Positions 25,037 to 34,124 of a stretch of 64,000 nucleotides of DNA are shown in pieces (position 1 is the first letter of the stretch; every line of letters begins with the position of its first letter). Made by a program: the position numbers and the translations under genes. Under the pieces are notes generated by a model. That model was not told where the DNA came from. It did not search any database and saw only the letters and a program-made list of their open reading frames with translations. The DNA is from a candidate division KSB1 bacterium. GTDB lineage: Bacteria > Zhuqueibacterota > Zhuqueibacteria > Zhuqueibacterales > Zhuqueibacteraceae. The stretch covers positions 444,971 to 508,970 of the forward strand of contig JAPDPX010000002.1 in NCBI GenBank assembly GCA_034506255.1. Reading direction: 5' to 3'.

Positions 25037-25819
25037 ATGTCATACCAGAACATTCTGTTTGAAGTGAAAAACAAAATTGCCTACCTGACCCTCAACCGGC
25101 CGGACAAGCTCAACGCCCTCAACTGGCAAACCATGCAGGAATTGCAGCAGGCGCTTGCCGCGGTGAAAGATGATCCGGCGGTGGGCGGCGTGATCCTCAC
25201 CGGTGCCGGCGAGAAAGCCTTTGCCGCCGGCGCCGACATCGGCGAGCTGGCGCAGCAAACGCCGGTGAGCGCCAAGGAGTTTTCGCAGCAAAGTCAGGAG
25301 ATTCTGCGCTTCATCGAACACTATCCCAAGCCCGTCATTGCCGCGGTGAATGGCTTTTGCCTGGGGGGCGGCAGCGAGCTGGCCCTCGCCTGCCATCTGC
25401 GGGTGGCCTCGGAAAAGGCAAAGTTTGGCCAGCCGGAAGTGAATCTCGGCATCATGTGCGGCAACGGCGGGACGCAACGCCTGCCGCGCTTGATCGGCAA
25501 GGGCCGCGCCCTCGAGCTTTTGCTCACCGGCAACATGATCGACGCCCATGAAGCGCACCGTCTGGGCTGGGTCAATCACGTCACGCCGCCCGAACAATTG
25601 CTGGCAAAATGCGAGGAGATTTTGCAAACCATCTTCAAAAAGGGCCCCGTCGCGGTCAAACTCACCCTGGAAGCGGTGGTGCACGGCCTGGAGATGACGC
25701 TGGAGGAGGGCGTGCAGCTCGAATCCAATCTCTTCGGCATGTGCTTCTCGACGGAAGACATGAAGGAAGGCACGCGGGCATTTCTGGAAAAACGGCCCGC
25801 GAATTTCCAGGGCAAATGA
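25037..25819 (+). CDS. Enoyl-CoA hydratase/isomerase family protein (crotonase)
   Basis: 260 residues, the normal family length. Oxyanion-hole segments AFAAGADIGEL (about 61) and NGFCLGGGSELALAC (about 105) are present. Both catalytic glutamates of the hydratase reaction are kept: Glu114 and Glu134 (GQPEVNLGI). It should add water to 2-enoyl-CoA, for example crotonyl-CoA, in beta-oxidation or butanoate metabolism. MCGNGGTQRL replaces the usual IPGxGGTQRL. A GGGAG ribosome site precedes the ATG. Threonine synthase follows 16 bases later, probably by operon organisation only. Confidence 0.93.
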   Translation: MSYQNILFEVKNKIAYLTLNRPDKLNALNWQTMQELQQALAAVKDDPAVGGVILTGAGEKAFAAGADIGELAQQTPVSAKEFSQQSQEILRFIEHYPKPVIAAVNGFCLGGGSELALACHLRVASEKAKFGQPEVNLGIMCGNGGTQRLPRLIGKGRALELLLTGNMIDAHEAHRLGWVNHVTPPEQLLAKCEEILQTIFKKGPVAVKLTLEAVVHGLEMTLEEGVQLESNLFGMCFSTEDMKEGTRAFLEKRPANFQGK

Positions 25820-25835
25820 ACCGCCAGGCGCGCTC

Positions 25836-27173
25836 ATGAACGAATTGCATGCCTGCTATCGCTGCAGCAGCGGCTGCGCCGGCGAATATCGCCTCGATGA
25901 GATCATCTACCGCTGCCCGCACTGCCATGACCTGCTGGAGGTGAAGCACGATCTGGCAGCCCTCCGCCGCCGCAGCGGCGCACAATGGCGCGAGTTGTTT
26001 GAGCAACGGTACCAACTGCGCGCCGGCGCCTCCGGCATTTGGGCCAAGAAGGAATGGGTGCATCCGCTGTTGCAGGATGACCACATCGTGTCGCTGGGCG
26101 AAGGCTACTCTGCTTTGCGGCCGGCCGGCGGTTTCGGCAGGCATCTGGGGTTGGAGCAGCTTTGGATCAAGCAGTGTGGCGACAGCCCCACCGGTTCGTT
26201 CAAAGACCTGGGCATGACCGTGCTGGTGTCGCAGGTGAAGCAGATGATCGCCGCCGGCCGCCCGCTCCAGGCGGTGGTGTGTGCTTCGACCGGCGACACC
26301 TCCGCCTCGCTGGCGGCGTATTGCGCCGCCGCCGGCATCCCCGCGGTGGTGTTGCTGCCGCAGGGCAGGATCAGTCCGGCGCAATTGATTCAACCACAGG
26401 CGCATGGCAGCCTGACGCTGGCCTTGGACACCGATTTCGACGGCTGCATGCGGTTGGTGCAGCAGTTGGCCGCGCGTCCCGAGGTTTATCTGGCCAACTC
26501 GATGAACTCCCTGCGGCTGGAGGGGCAGAAGATCGTGGCGGTGGAGCTGGTGCAGCAATTGGGCTGGCAGGTGCCGGACTGGGTGATCGTGCCGGGCGGC
26601 AACCTCGGCAATGTTGCGGCGCTCGGCAACGGTTTTCTGTTGCTGCGCGAACTGGGCGTGATCGACCGGTTGCCGCGCCTGGTCTGTGCACAGGCGGCGC
26701 ATGCCAATCCGCTGTATGAAAGCTTTCGCCGCGGCTTTCGGGATTTTCATCCCAAGCCCGCACTGCCCACGCTGGCGAGCGCAATTCAGATCGGCAACCC
26801 GGTGAGCTACAAAAAAGCCATCCGCATCCTGCAGCAATGCGATGGCATTGTCGAGCAGGCGGAGGAAGCGGAACTGGCCGAGGCCGCGGCACTCGCGGAT
26901 CGTCACGGCCATTTCGTCTGCCCGCAAACCGGGGTGGCGCTCGCGGCGCTCATCAAAATGGCAGCCCGCCGGCAGGTGCAACCGCGGGAGCGGGTGGTGG
27001 TGATCGCCACTGCCAATGGTTTGAAATTTGTCGAAGCCAAAATCGCCTATCATCAACAGGCGCTCGCACCGCTGGAATGCCGTCATGCCAACCCGGTGCG
27101 GCCGGTGGCCGCGGATCTGTCCGCGGTGCTCGCGGCGATTGCGGCGCATGCGCGTGCCCGTGTGGCATCATAA
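25836..27173 (+). CDS. thrC: Threonine synthase
   Basis: This 445-residue enzyme has an N-terminal zinc-ribbon-like segment (Cys7, Cys10, Cys27, Cys30), then the PLP fold with PTGSFKDLGM (PLP lysine Lys123), the phosphate loop PGGNLGNVAA and ATANGLKF near the end. It converts O-phosphohomoserine to threonine. The zinc ribbon and length point to the thrC branch that resembles plant and archaeal enzymes. SerA/homoserine genes are absent nearby. Cysteate-synthase-like or other PLP lyases are less likely given the full motif set. Confidence 0.9.
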   Translation: MNELHACYRCSSGCAGEYRLDEIIYRCPHCHDLLEVKHDLAALRRRSGAQWRELFEQRYQLRAGASGIWAKKEWVHPLLQDDHIVSLGEGYSALRPAGGFGRHLGLEQLWIKQCGDSPTGSFKDLGMTVLVSQVKQMIAAGRPLQAVVCASTGDTSASLAAYCAAAGIPAVVLLPQGRISPAQLIQPQAHGSLTLALDTDFDGCMRLVQQLAARPEVYLANSMNSLRLEGQKIVAVELVQQLGWQVPDWVIVPGGNLGNVAALGNGFLLLRELGVIDRLPRLVCAQAAHANPLYESFRRGFRDFHPKPALPTLASAIQIGNPVSYKKAIRILQQCDGIVEQAEEAELAEAAALADRHGHFVCPQTGVALAALIKMAARRQVQPRERVVVIATANGLKFVEAKIAYHQQALAPLECRHANPVRPVAADLSAVLAAIAAHARARVAS

Positions 27174-27245
27174 GGTATCCCGGGGCAGGCCGCTCTCCGC
27201 GCGACGATCGACCCTTCCCCTGTTCCATTTCATGGCAACCCGCTC

Positions 27246-28520
27246 GTGACTTTCCTGCTTCGGTTCGGTGCCCTGCGGCATCGCAACTATCGCCTCTTTT
27301 TTGCCGGCCAGTTCGTGTCCTTCCTCGGCACCTGGATGCAGAACACCGCGCAAGGCTGGCTGGTTTATCAACTCACCCATTCGCCGGCCTGGCTGGGCGT
27401 GATCAGCTTTTTGGGATTTTTGCCGCTGTCACTGTTCGCGTTGATTGGCGGCAGCCTGGCTGACCGCTGCAACCGTCGCCGTCTGGTGCTGATCACCAAT
27501 GTGCTGGCGATGATCATTGCCAGCCTGTTTGCGGTGTTGATCTGGCAGCAGCTCATCGGCATTCATCTGGTGGCGGTTTTGGTGTTCCTCAACGGCGTGG
27601 TCAATGCCTTTGACATTCCCGCGCGGCAGTCGTTTCTGGTGGAGATGGTGGGCAAGGAGGATCTCGCCAATGGCATCGCGCTCAACTCGGCGATGTTCAA
27701 TGGCGCGCGCATGATCGGGCCGGCCATTGGCGGTCTGGTGATCGCAGCTTTTGGCACCGCCTGGTGCATGGCCGCCAATGCGCTGTCGTTTCTCGCCACC
27801 GTTCTGGCGGTGGCGGCGATTCGCACGGTTGCACCAATCCGCGCGCAACAGGCACCGCTGCGCTTGTTGCAATCCTTGCGGGAGGGGGCGGCTTACATTC
27901 GCAGCTCGCAACTGGTGTGGGGCGTGCTCGGGCTGGTGGCGGTCTCGACGGTTTTTGGCTGGTCCTACACCGTCATCCTGCCGGTTTATGCCGACAAGAT
28001 TCTGGGCGGTGGCGCTGTTGAGCTCGGACAACTGCTGTCGGCGAGCGGTTTGGGGGCGCTGGGCGGGGCGGTGTTCTCGGCGACACTGGGCAGCCGCTGG
28101 CGGCCGCGCCAGATTTTGCTGGCCGGGCTGGTCATCTTCACCCTCGCGATCACGACGTTCGCACTTGCCCGCCAACCGCTGTTTGCCACTCTCTGTGTGG
28201 CGCTGATGGGTCTGGGTCTGATTCTGTTCAATGTCAACAGCAACACGGCGCTGCAACAGCGCGTGCCGGATCACTTGCGCGGCCGGGTGATGGGTTTTTA
28301 TGTGCTGTGTTTTGGCGGTTTGATGCCGGTGGGTAGTTTGCAAATCGGTTTTGTTGCCGAGAAGCTGGATGTCACACTGGCGTTGCTGTTCAATGCCGTG
28401 ATTTGCGGTCTGGCGGTGCTGGCAGCCCTGCGCGTGCTCGTCCAGATGCGTCAGCGCCCGCTGGACGAAGCGGCTGCCGCAAGCCCCTCGCCGATCAACG
28501 CCTTCTCGATCGAAAGATAA
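27246..28520 (+). CDS. Major facilitator superfamily transporter (EntS-type/MFS_3)
   Basis: A 424-residue protein with about 12 membrane helices. LFFAGQFVSFLGTWMQNTAQGWLVYQL near the N-terminus and GGSLADRCNRRRLV (motif A between helices 2 and 3) place it in the MFS_3/EntS group, which exports enterobactin and various drugs. The substrate is unknown. The start is GTG at 27246, 72 bases after thrC; a strong terminator follows. Confidence 0.88.
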   Translation: MTFLLRFGALRHRNYRLFFAGQFVSFLGTWMQNTAQGWLVYQLTHSPAWLGVISFLGFLPLSLFALIGGSLADRCNRRRLVLITNVLAMIIASLFAVLIWQQLIGIHLVAVLVFLNGVVNAFDIPARQSFLVEMVGKEDLANGIALNSAMFNGARMIGPAIGGLVIAAFGTAWCMAANALSFLATVLAVAAIRTVAPIRAQQAPLRLLQSLREGAAYIRSSQLVWGVLGLVAVSTVFGWSYTVILPVYADKILGGGAVELGQLLSASGLGALGGAVFSATLGSRWRPRQILLAGLVIFTLAITTFALARQPLFATLCVALMGLGLILFNVNSNTALQQRVPDHLRGRVMGFYVLCFGGLMPVGSLQIGFVAEKLDVTLALLFNAVICGLAVLAALRVLVQMRQRPLDEAAAASPSPINAFSIER

Positions 28521-28544
28521 TCCCGCGTCCGCCCAGAGACGAAG

Positions 28545-28590
28545 AACCCGCCCGGGTGCTTGCAAGCGAGCACCCGGGCGGTTGTGTTTG
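28545..28590 (+). terminator. Strong terminator after the MFS gene
   Basis: A 15-bp GC-rich stem (left arm 28545-28560 with one bulged base, right arm 28569-28583) with an 8-base loop is followed by GTGTTTG. Confidence 0.7.
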
Positions 28591-28830
28591 GGCTCCGCCT
28601 GTGGCAACACTCTAGAAATCCACCTTTCGCTGCCAGCGTTGCTTGCTGCTATATACCCCGTCGCGCACCCGCATCCCCGCCCGTGCGCCGCAGATTGTGC
28701 TGCCGGCGGGTTGGCATGGCAGCTTGGTGGGCGTCGCCACGCCGCCGGCGCAGGGACAGGTGCGCGGAACGGAGGGGAAGCCTGAATTTTTGTGCTGCTT
28801 TCATCGGAACAGTGTGAGGATGTGCATGCC

Positions 28831-29355
28831 ATGTTTGCCAAGCAGAACGTGGTCATGATTGCTGTCAGCTGCCTGGCGGCCCTGGGATGCGCCGCCGAGA
28901 AGCCCGTTAAACCCGCTGCCCGCTCGGATGCCGAACAAATTGCCTGTGAGCAGGTGCCGGGGGGATTCGTCACCAGCCTGCGACAGGAGATCGATCTCGG
29001 CCGCCTGGTTTACAAGGTCGTGGTGCAAAATGATTCGACGGCGAAACGCGTGAGCATTGATGCCGCCACGGGCCGCATTCTCGAAGTGATCGATCGCACC
29101 GAGGAGTTGCGCGAAGCCATGGCGGATAATGAAAACCTTACGGTACCGCTCAGCCTGACAGTGCGTGCGGCAGCGGAATCCACCGCACTGGCAGCCGTGC
29201 CGGGCGAACTGTTGCGCTGGCGGGTATTCAAGGACGGGGAACGTCTGCTTTATCGCTGCGGCATCGCGCAGGCGAATGGCCAGGTTGCGCGCGTCACGAT
29301 CGACACGGGCACCGGTGCCGTGCTCAGCATCGCCCGCCCGCAGCCCGCACGCTGA
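28831..29355 (+). CDS. PepSY-like lipoprotein
   Basis: The ATG at 28831 opens a lipoprotein signal peptide ending in LAALGC. The mature part has two similar beta-alpha units (VYKVVVQNDSTAKRVSIDAATG and a later RLLYRCGIAQANGQVARVTIDTGTG), each ending in the D-x-x-T-G turn typical of PepSY domains. PepSY modules are thought to inhibit or chaperone peptidases near the membrane. The two-unit layout is close to the family norm. It is a single gene between two terminator-like hairpins. The family call is moderately sure; the partner is unknown. Confidence 0.65.
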   Translation: MFAKQNVVMIAVSCLAALGCAAEKPVKPAARSDAEQIACEQVPGGFVTSLRQEIDLGRLVYKVVVQNDSTAKRVSIDAATGRILEVIDRTEELREAMADNENLTVPLSLTVRAAAESTALAAVPGELLRWRVFKDGERLLYRCGIAQANGQVARVTIDTGTGAVLSIARPQPAR

Positions 29356-29362
29356 GCGGGCG

Positions 29363-29382
29363 CCCGCATGCCGGCGGGTTTT
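29363..29382 (+). terminator. Terminator-like hairpin after the PepSY-like gene
   Basis: CCCGC (29363-29367) pairs with GCGGG (29374-29378), followed by TTTT. Confidence 0.45.
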
Positions 29383-29868
29383 GTCGCAGTGCCGTGACAT
29401 GAAAATTGGCGGCTGAAGCCGGCATGCTTGATTTTCCTGGCAGGCTTCTTTATTTTGCGTCGTCAAAAAATGCCGCCAAATTTCCAGAGAGAGTCACGTT
29501 CTCACCCGTCCTTGCGGGACACCTCTTCCACACCTGCTCGCAGAATCCATTACCCCGGTTGACCTCTTCCAGCTTTCTTCAATTTCCGCCTCTTGTTGGT
29601 AGATAATCACGTCAATTTGACCCGGGGCTTTGGGGGGTGGTTTTGGTACTGCGGGCGCGAACACAGACGGCGCTCAGGGATGATGTCGGAAGGGTTTGCT
29701 CGCGGCACTCGCTGAGTTGGTCTGATGGCATGTGCCGGCAAGGCGGCAGCCGGGGTGATGCGCACCGCGACCGCCGCTGCGATACGTTCAGGGTTTGGCG
29801 GCGCCATGCGGAGTCCTGGCGCGGTGCCAGAATACTTTCAACGCTTCAATCTGCAGGAGGCTGTCATC
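29383..29868. other. Intergenic region before the small acidic gene
   Basis: No supported gene. It ends with a consensus AGGAGG ribosome site at 29855-29860 serving the small gene at 29869. Confidence 0.45.
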
Positions 29869-30078
29869 ATGAGTTGGACAGACACCTTTATCAACCATCA
29901 CGCGACAAAAGCCCGTGATGAAGAGAATGGGACCGGCGGCTTTGACGACCCTGATTCCTTTGACGAGAGCGGGGAAGTCAACAACCCCTATTCGCCCATC
30001 TGGGAGGGGAGCACCATCCACCATGACTTCTGGGGCGGCGATTCTTCCTCCGACTCCACCGATCTTTCGCAAGACTAA
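29869..30078 (+). CDS. Small acidic protein, unknown function
   Basis: A 69-residue protein starting MSWTDTFINHH, rich in Asp, Glu, Ser, Thr and Gly, with no cysteine, no signal peptide and no hydrophobic helix. The C-terminal half carries aromatic residues (IWEGSTIHHDFWGGD). I recognise no family. The perfect AGGAGG ribosome site eight bases before the ATG is the main evidence that it is translated. It is probably intrinsically disordered and cytoplasmic. Confidence 0.6.
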   Translation: MSWTDTFINHHATKARDEENGTGGFDDPDSFDESGEVNNPYSPIWEGSTIHHDFWGGDSSSDSTDLSQD

Positions 30079-30353
30079 TCCCCATCCCAGGCGGAGGGGT
30101 TGCGCTGCCGCGGCAGGCAACCTCCCGTAACCGCTTTGCCGGGCAAGCCGGGCACGCGCTGACAGATGCCCAAAGCAGACCCAAGCAGCACGGTCGCGGC
30201 TGGCCCGGCATTTTTGTGATGGCGTCCCATTGCAAAATTGCTTTTATTTTTCCCACCATCAATCCGCACGACCGTGCGCGGTTTGACCTCCGGTGATGGA
30301 TGGCAACAATCCCGGCACTGTTTTTATGCTGATCGACAGACTCAAATACTGGG

Positions 30354-30762
30354 ATGACTGCCGTGCGACGGAAGACGGAACCGCAGTCCACCTTGTCTGC
30401 CGTTTCCCCCGCGGGGTGGCGGGTCCTGACTCTCGAGCAGTGTGCGCAACAAATACCCCATTTGAAAAGCATTCGGCGCGGTGACTTGCGCCTCGCCGAC
30501 CGCATGCTCGTCACCACGCAGAATTCCGAGTATGATCTGGTGATGATCGAAGATGACACCCTCCTGGTGGTGGGTGGCTGGTTTGATCGCGCGCTTGTCA
30601 CCCCATCGCGTCAGAATCGATGGATGCACCTGGTGCGTCAGCATGATTTGTTTGGATATTCTGGCGGCGCCGGGCATGTGCCTGGAATTCAACAACCGTG
30701 TGCTGACTTCGACCATTCGTGAAGTCACGGTGTATCGCTCGGTGTTGCCCGCCTCCGACTGA
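30354..30762 (+). pseudogene. Uncharacterised small protein gene with a +1 frameshift
   Basis: The first frame (30354 on) reads a coherent protein through NSEYDLVMIEDDTLLVVGGWF and then turns to nonsense. The next frame continues coherently as RVRIDGCTWCVSMICLDI, then MCLEFNNRVLTSTIREVTV, to a stop at 30762. Removing one base from the CCCC run at 30601-30604 joins them into one 135-residue protein. The N-part (about 1-80) and C-part (about 85-130) are both beta-rich and short, like small cytoplasmic proteins of unknown function in several phyla. It may be a sequencing or assembly error, a real mutation, or programmed frameshifting. I do not know the function. Confidence 0.6.
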
Positions 30763-30996
30763 TTTGCAATTCCCGCCTGCGAGTTTGTATTTGACTGCGG
30801 CGCGGTTGCCCTTGCCCTGCCTGCCGGCCATCCTCCCGCAACATTCACATCTGCCCCATCCTGCTGTAATTATCTCGCTGCCATGGTCGCGCCTCCGACC
30901 CGCGTGCAACGCGGCATGCGGATTGCCTTTGCCCGCGGTGAAACGAACGATTGTGCTGGTAACCAACAGCATGCAGAGCATGGCACCCTCTCACAG

Positions 30997-31032
30997 CCAA
31001 AAGGTCCGGGTCTGGCGACCCGGGCCTTTTGG
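30997..31032. terminator. Strong symmetric (bidirectional) terminator hairpin
   Basis: Two 16-base arms (30997-31012 and 31017-31032) pair with a single G-T wobble around a TGGC loop. One strand ends in CCTTTTGGTTT and the other in an equivalent T-run, so it could stop transcription from both sides. Confidence 0.75.
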
Positions 31033-31100
31033 TTTGTGCAGCCGGCATGGCATGTTTGCCTGGCACGGCCTCTCTTTTTTCCTCGTGAAAATGCCGTGGC

Positions 31101-31129
31101 GCAGGCGGGCCGCCGGCATTGCAGACAAG
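31101..31129 (+). repeat. GCAGGC/CAGACAAG dispersed repeat, copy 3
   Basis: GCAGGCGGGCCGCCGGC followed by ATTGCAGACAAG, with the CGTGAAAATG flank at 31084-31093 as in copy 1 near 18.6 kb. Confidence 0.5.
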
Positions 31130-31154
31130 CGGTCCAATCGTCCTAGCTTCCCAC

Positions 31155-31214
31155 CCTGAATTTGGCATGCTGGCTTGCTGTTGCCCGGAAGAGATGGCGT
31201 GCTCACAAAACTCC
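31155..31214 (+). repeat. Intergenic repeat element A, copy A1
   Basis: This 60-bp segment matches the reverse complement of 55151-55210 at about 53 of 60 positions without gaps (hand alignment). The shared core is GCATGCTGGCTTGCTGTTGCC, split here as GCATGCTGGC and TTGCTGTTGCC. Confidence 0.75.
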
Positions 31215-31405
31215 ATTGGTTAGTCTGTTCGAAGTCAAGCAAGACTTTTTCGAATGTGGCGAAACCCTGATTGCGAAATTCACCTGCTTGCCGAAGGCGT
31301 CACAACTTCTCTCCCACGAAAATGGACTCCCCCGAAATGACTTTTTTCATGGGCGGATGGTTTGTATTTGATCCTGACACTGCGGATTGAATCCCTGTTG
31401 TGCTG

Positions 31406-31458
31406 CCGGAATTTTGTATTCCGGTTTGCTGTTGTCTGGAAGAAGTGGCGTGTGTGAA
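31406..31458 (+). repeat. Intergenic repeat element A, diverged copy A2
   Basis: Shares GGTTTGCTGTTG, TGGAAGAAGTGGCGTG and the general spacing with copy A1, but is more diverged and lacks the CATGCTGG core. Confidence 0.55.
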
Positions 31459-31472
31459 GTGCCCCCCTGCAG

Positions 31473-31560
31473 GAGTTGACCGCACGTTTGCCTGCAAAAT
31501 TTTTGTGCCCCACCCCGTGGGTGGTTGGCCGTCGCGATCACATTGGCGTTTCCCGCCGAA
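31473..31560 (+). repeat. Intergenic repeat element B, copy B1
   Basis: An 88-bp segment that aligns gap-free with the reverse complement of 54877-54964 at roughly 80% identity by eye. Shared blocks include TTTGCCTGCAAA and CGTCGCGATC. Confidence 0.7.
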
Positions 31561-31694
31561 ACGACCAAACTGAGTGCAAAATTCAGGTCCCACACGTCGG
31601 TCGGGCATTGTTGCCCGGCACAGCTTGCGCTTGACTTTCCCGGCGGATTTGAATACACTCCGCCCAATTTTCACCGCACTCCTTGGGAGCGATC

Positions 31695-34124
31695 ATGCGC
31701 TGGCGCAAGCCGGTCCTCGGCATGCTGTTGCTGCTGGCCGTTTTTTCCCTGCTCAATTTTCGGCAGCAGGGCATCCCGCCGCTCGGGAAATTCCTCAATC
31801 CCTTTGCCGGTTTTTGGCAAAACCACACCGGCCTGGATGAACTGCCAGCCCGCCTGCTCCTGCCCGGGTTGCAGGATACCGTGCACATCTTGTGGGATGA
31901 TCGCCGTGTGCCGCATATTTTTGCCGGAAACGACCACGATCTCTATTTTGCGCAGGGCTATCTCACCGCCCGCGACCGCCTGTGGCAAATGGAGTTTCAA
32001 ACGCATATTGCTGCCGGCCGCCTGGCGGAGATTGTCGGTGCGAGTGCGCTGGAACACGACCGCTTTCGCCGCCGCGTCGGCATGGTTTACGCCGCCGAGC
32101 ATGCCGTGGCCGCCATGCGCGCCGATTCTGCCACCTGGCAGGCGGCCGAGGCCTATGCCCGCGGCGTCAACGCCTGGATCAGCAATCTGCCGCTGCGCCA
32201 CCTGCCGCTGGAGTACAAGATTCTTGATTACCGGCCGGAACCGTGGACGGTGATGAAATCGGCGCTGCTGTTGAAGCTCATGGCCTGGCGCCTGACCAGT
32301 CGCAATGAAGAAGTGGTGAAGTCGCGCACGATCGCGTTGCTGGGCGATTCGTTGACCCGGGTGTTGCATCCCGACTATCCGCCGTTCATGGAGCCGATCG
32401 TGCCGGCCGGGACTTCCTGGTCATTTGTGCCGGTCGCGGTGCCCACGCCCGCGCACAAGTTCAACTATGTGCCGCCGGCGGACGCTTCGCTTTCGCCAGC
32501 CATGCCGGGGCAGGGCAGCAACAATTGGGCGGTGGCCGGCAGTCGCACGGCCAGCGGTTATCCCATCCTCTGCAACGATCCCCATCTCACGCTCAACCTG
32601 CCCGCGATTTGGTATGAGGTGCAACTGGTCTCGCCCTCGGTCAACGTCTATGGTGTCAGCCTGCCGGGGGCGCCCGCGGTGATCATCGGCTTCAACCAGC
32701 ACGCGGCCTGGGGCGTCACCAATGCCGAATCCGATGTGATGGATTGGTATCACATCGTTTTTCAAGACAGCACGCGCCAGGATTATCTCCATGACGGCGC
32801 CTGGCGGCCAACGACCTGGCGCGTCGAGGAAATCAGGATCCGCGGCGGCGCGGTGGTGCGCGATTCGATGCCCTTCACCCATCACGGTCCGGTCGTTTAT
32901 CGCGATTCGGAAAAACCGTTTGCCGGCAACCTGCCGCGCGGCGCCGCCCTGCGCTGGGTGGCGCACGACTCCTCAAACGAGTTGGCCACTTTTCTGCAAT
33001 TGAACCGCAGCCGCAATTACAGCGATTTTCTCGCCGCATTGGAACACTATGCCTGCCCGGCGCAGAATTTTGTATTCGCCGACAGCGCCGGCACCATTGC
33101 CCTGTGGCACCATGGCCGCTTCCCGCTGCGCTGGCCGCAACAGGGCCGCACCGTCAGCGATGGCAGCAGCCGCGCCTACGATTGGCAGGGGTGGGTCGCG
33201 CGCGATCACCTGCCGCACCTCCTCAATCCGGCCCGTGGCTTCGTCAGCTCGGCGAATCAGAATCCCGTGGCCGAGCAATACCCTTATTATCTCGGCAGTG
33301 ATTATGCCCCGTTCGAACGCGGCGCCCGCATCAATGCCCGGCTGTCTGCCATGCGGGACATCACCCCGGCAGACATGCAGACCCTGCAGAACGACGTTTT
33401 CGATTTGCATGCCGCCACGGTTTTGCCGGTGTTGCTGGCACAATTGCCCGATACCGGTTTGACAGAAACGGAAAGGCAGGCACGCCATGAGCTGCAGCAA
33501 TGGCATTATGAAAATCACGCCGCTTTGGTGGCACCCACCGTTTTCGCGCAATGGTGGCGGGTTCTGATGGACTTGATTTGGGAGGATGAATGGCCGGACC
33601 GCGCCGGCGATCTTGACCGGCCGCGCCGGGATGTGACCGTTGACTTGATTTTGCATGCGCCGCAGGCGCCCTACTTCGACCGGCGCAACACCGCTGCCCT
33701 CGAAACTTTGCCAGACCTCGCCTGGCTCGCATTTCAATCCGCGGTGCACCAGCTTCGCGAGAAGTTCGGGCCATTGGGGCCGGCTTGGCAATGGGGCCAC
33801 ACGCGCGGAACCGACCTTCGCCATCTTGCCGATATTCCCGGCCTGGGGCGCTTGGGTTTGCGCAGCAGCGGCAACCACACCTGCGTCAATGCCATCACCA
33901 ACACCACTGGGCCTTCCTGGCGCATGATAGTTGCCCTCGGTCCGCAGCCGCAAGCTTTGGTGATTTATCCGGGCGGCCAGTCGGGCAATCCCGGCTCACG
34001 GTTTTACGACAACTTTGTGGATGACTGGCTGGCCGGGAAAAGTTACGCAGCGCTTTACTTGAAATCACCATGGCAGCGCGATGATCGTCTCATCGCCAGA
34101 ACAATCCTGCGAGGGCGGCCATGA
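31695..34124 (+). CDS. Penicillin acylase (Ntn-hydrolase) family protein
   Basis: This 809-residue precursor has an N-terminal membrane/signal segment (about 8-20), the alpha-chain region with DLYFAQGYLTARDRLWQMEFQ near 82, and the autoprocessing site Gly|Ser at GQGSNNWAVAGSR. Ser275 would be the new N-terminal nucleophile of the beta chain. NDPHLTL and the later GFNQHAAWGVTN are also family motifs. The fold cuts side-chain amides of penicillins, acyl-homoserine lactones or other acyl amides. Substrate cannot be predicted; quorum-signal quenching is one option. ATG at 31695 has GGGAG five bases upstream. The stop overlaps the next gene by ATGA. Confidence 0.92.
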   Translation: MRWRKPVLGMLLLLAVFSLLNFRQQGIPPLGKFLNPFAGFWQNHTGLDELPARLLLPGLQDTVHILWDDRRVPHIFAGNDHDLYFAQGYLTARDRLWQMEFQTHIAAGRLAEIVGASALEHDRFRRRVGMVYAAEHAVAAMRADSATWQAAEAYARGVNAWISNLPLRHLPLEYKILDYRPEPWTVMKSALLLKLMAWRLTSRNEEVVKSRTIALLGDSLTRVLHPDYPPFMEPIVPAGTSWSFVPVAVPTPAHKFNYVPPADASLSPAMPGQGSNNWAVAGSRTASGYPILCNDPHLTLNLPAIWYEVQLVSPSVNVYGVSLPGAPAVIIGFNQHAAWGVTNAESDVMDWYHIVFQDSTRQDYLHDGAWRPTTWRVEEIRIRGGAVVRDSMPFTHHGPVVYRDSEKPFAGNLPRGAALRWVAHDSSNELATFLQLNRSRNYSDFLAALEHYACPAQNFVFADSAGTIALWHHGRFPLRWPQQGRTVSDGSSRAYDWQGWVARDHLPHLLNPARGFVSSANQNPVAEQYPYYLGSDYAPFERGARINARLSAMRDITPADMQTLQNDVFDLHAATVLPVLLAQLPDTGLTETERQARHELQQWHYENHAALVAPTVFAQWWRVLMDLIWEDEWPDRAGDLDRPRRDVTVDLILHAPQAPYFDRRNTAALETLPDLAWLAFQSAVHQLREKFGPLGPAWQWGHTRGTDLRHLADIPGLGRLGLRSSGNHTCVNAITNTTGPSWRMIVALGPQPQALVIYPGGQSGNPGSRFYDNFVDDWLAGKSYAALYLKSPWQRDDRLIARTILRGRP

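Larger units (their letters stand above)
30763..31694. other. Long intergenic region with terminator and several dispersed repeats
   Basis: No supported gene in 930 bases. It contains a strong hairpin (30997-31032), repeat copy 3 (31101-31129), two copies of element A (31155-31214, 31406-31458) and one of element B (31473-31560), all annotated separately. Confidence 0.6.

Noticed and set aside
31683..31694. TTG start for the penicillin acylase
   Set aside because: The ATG at 31695 has a better-placed GGGAG ribosome site.
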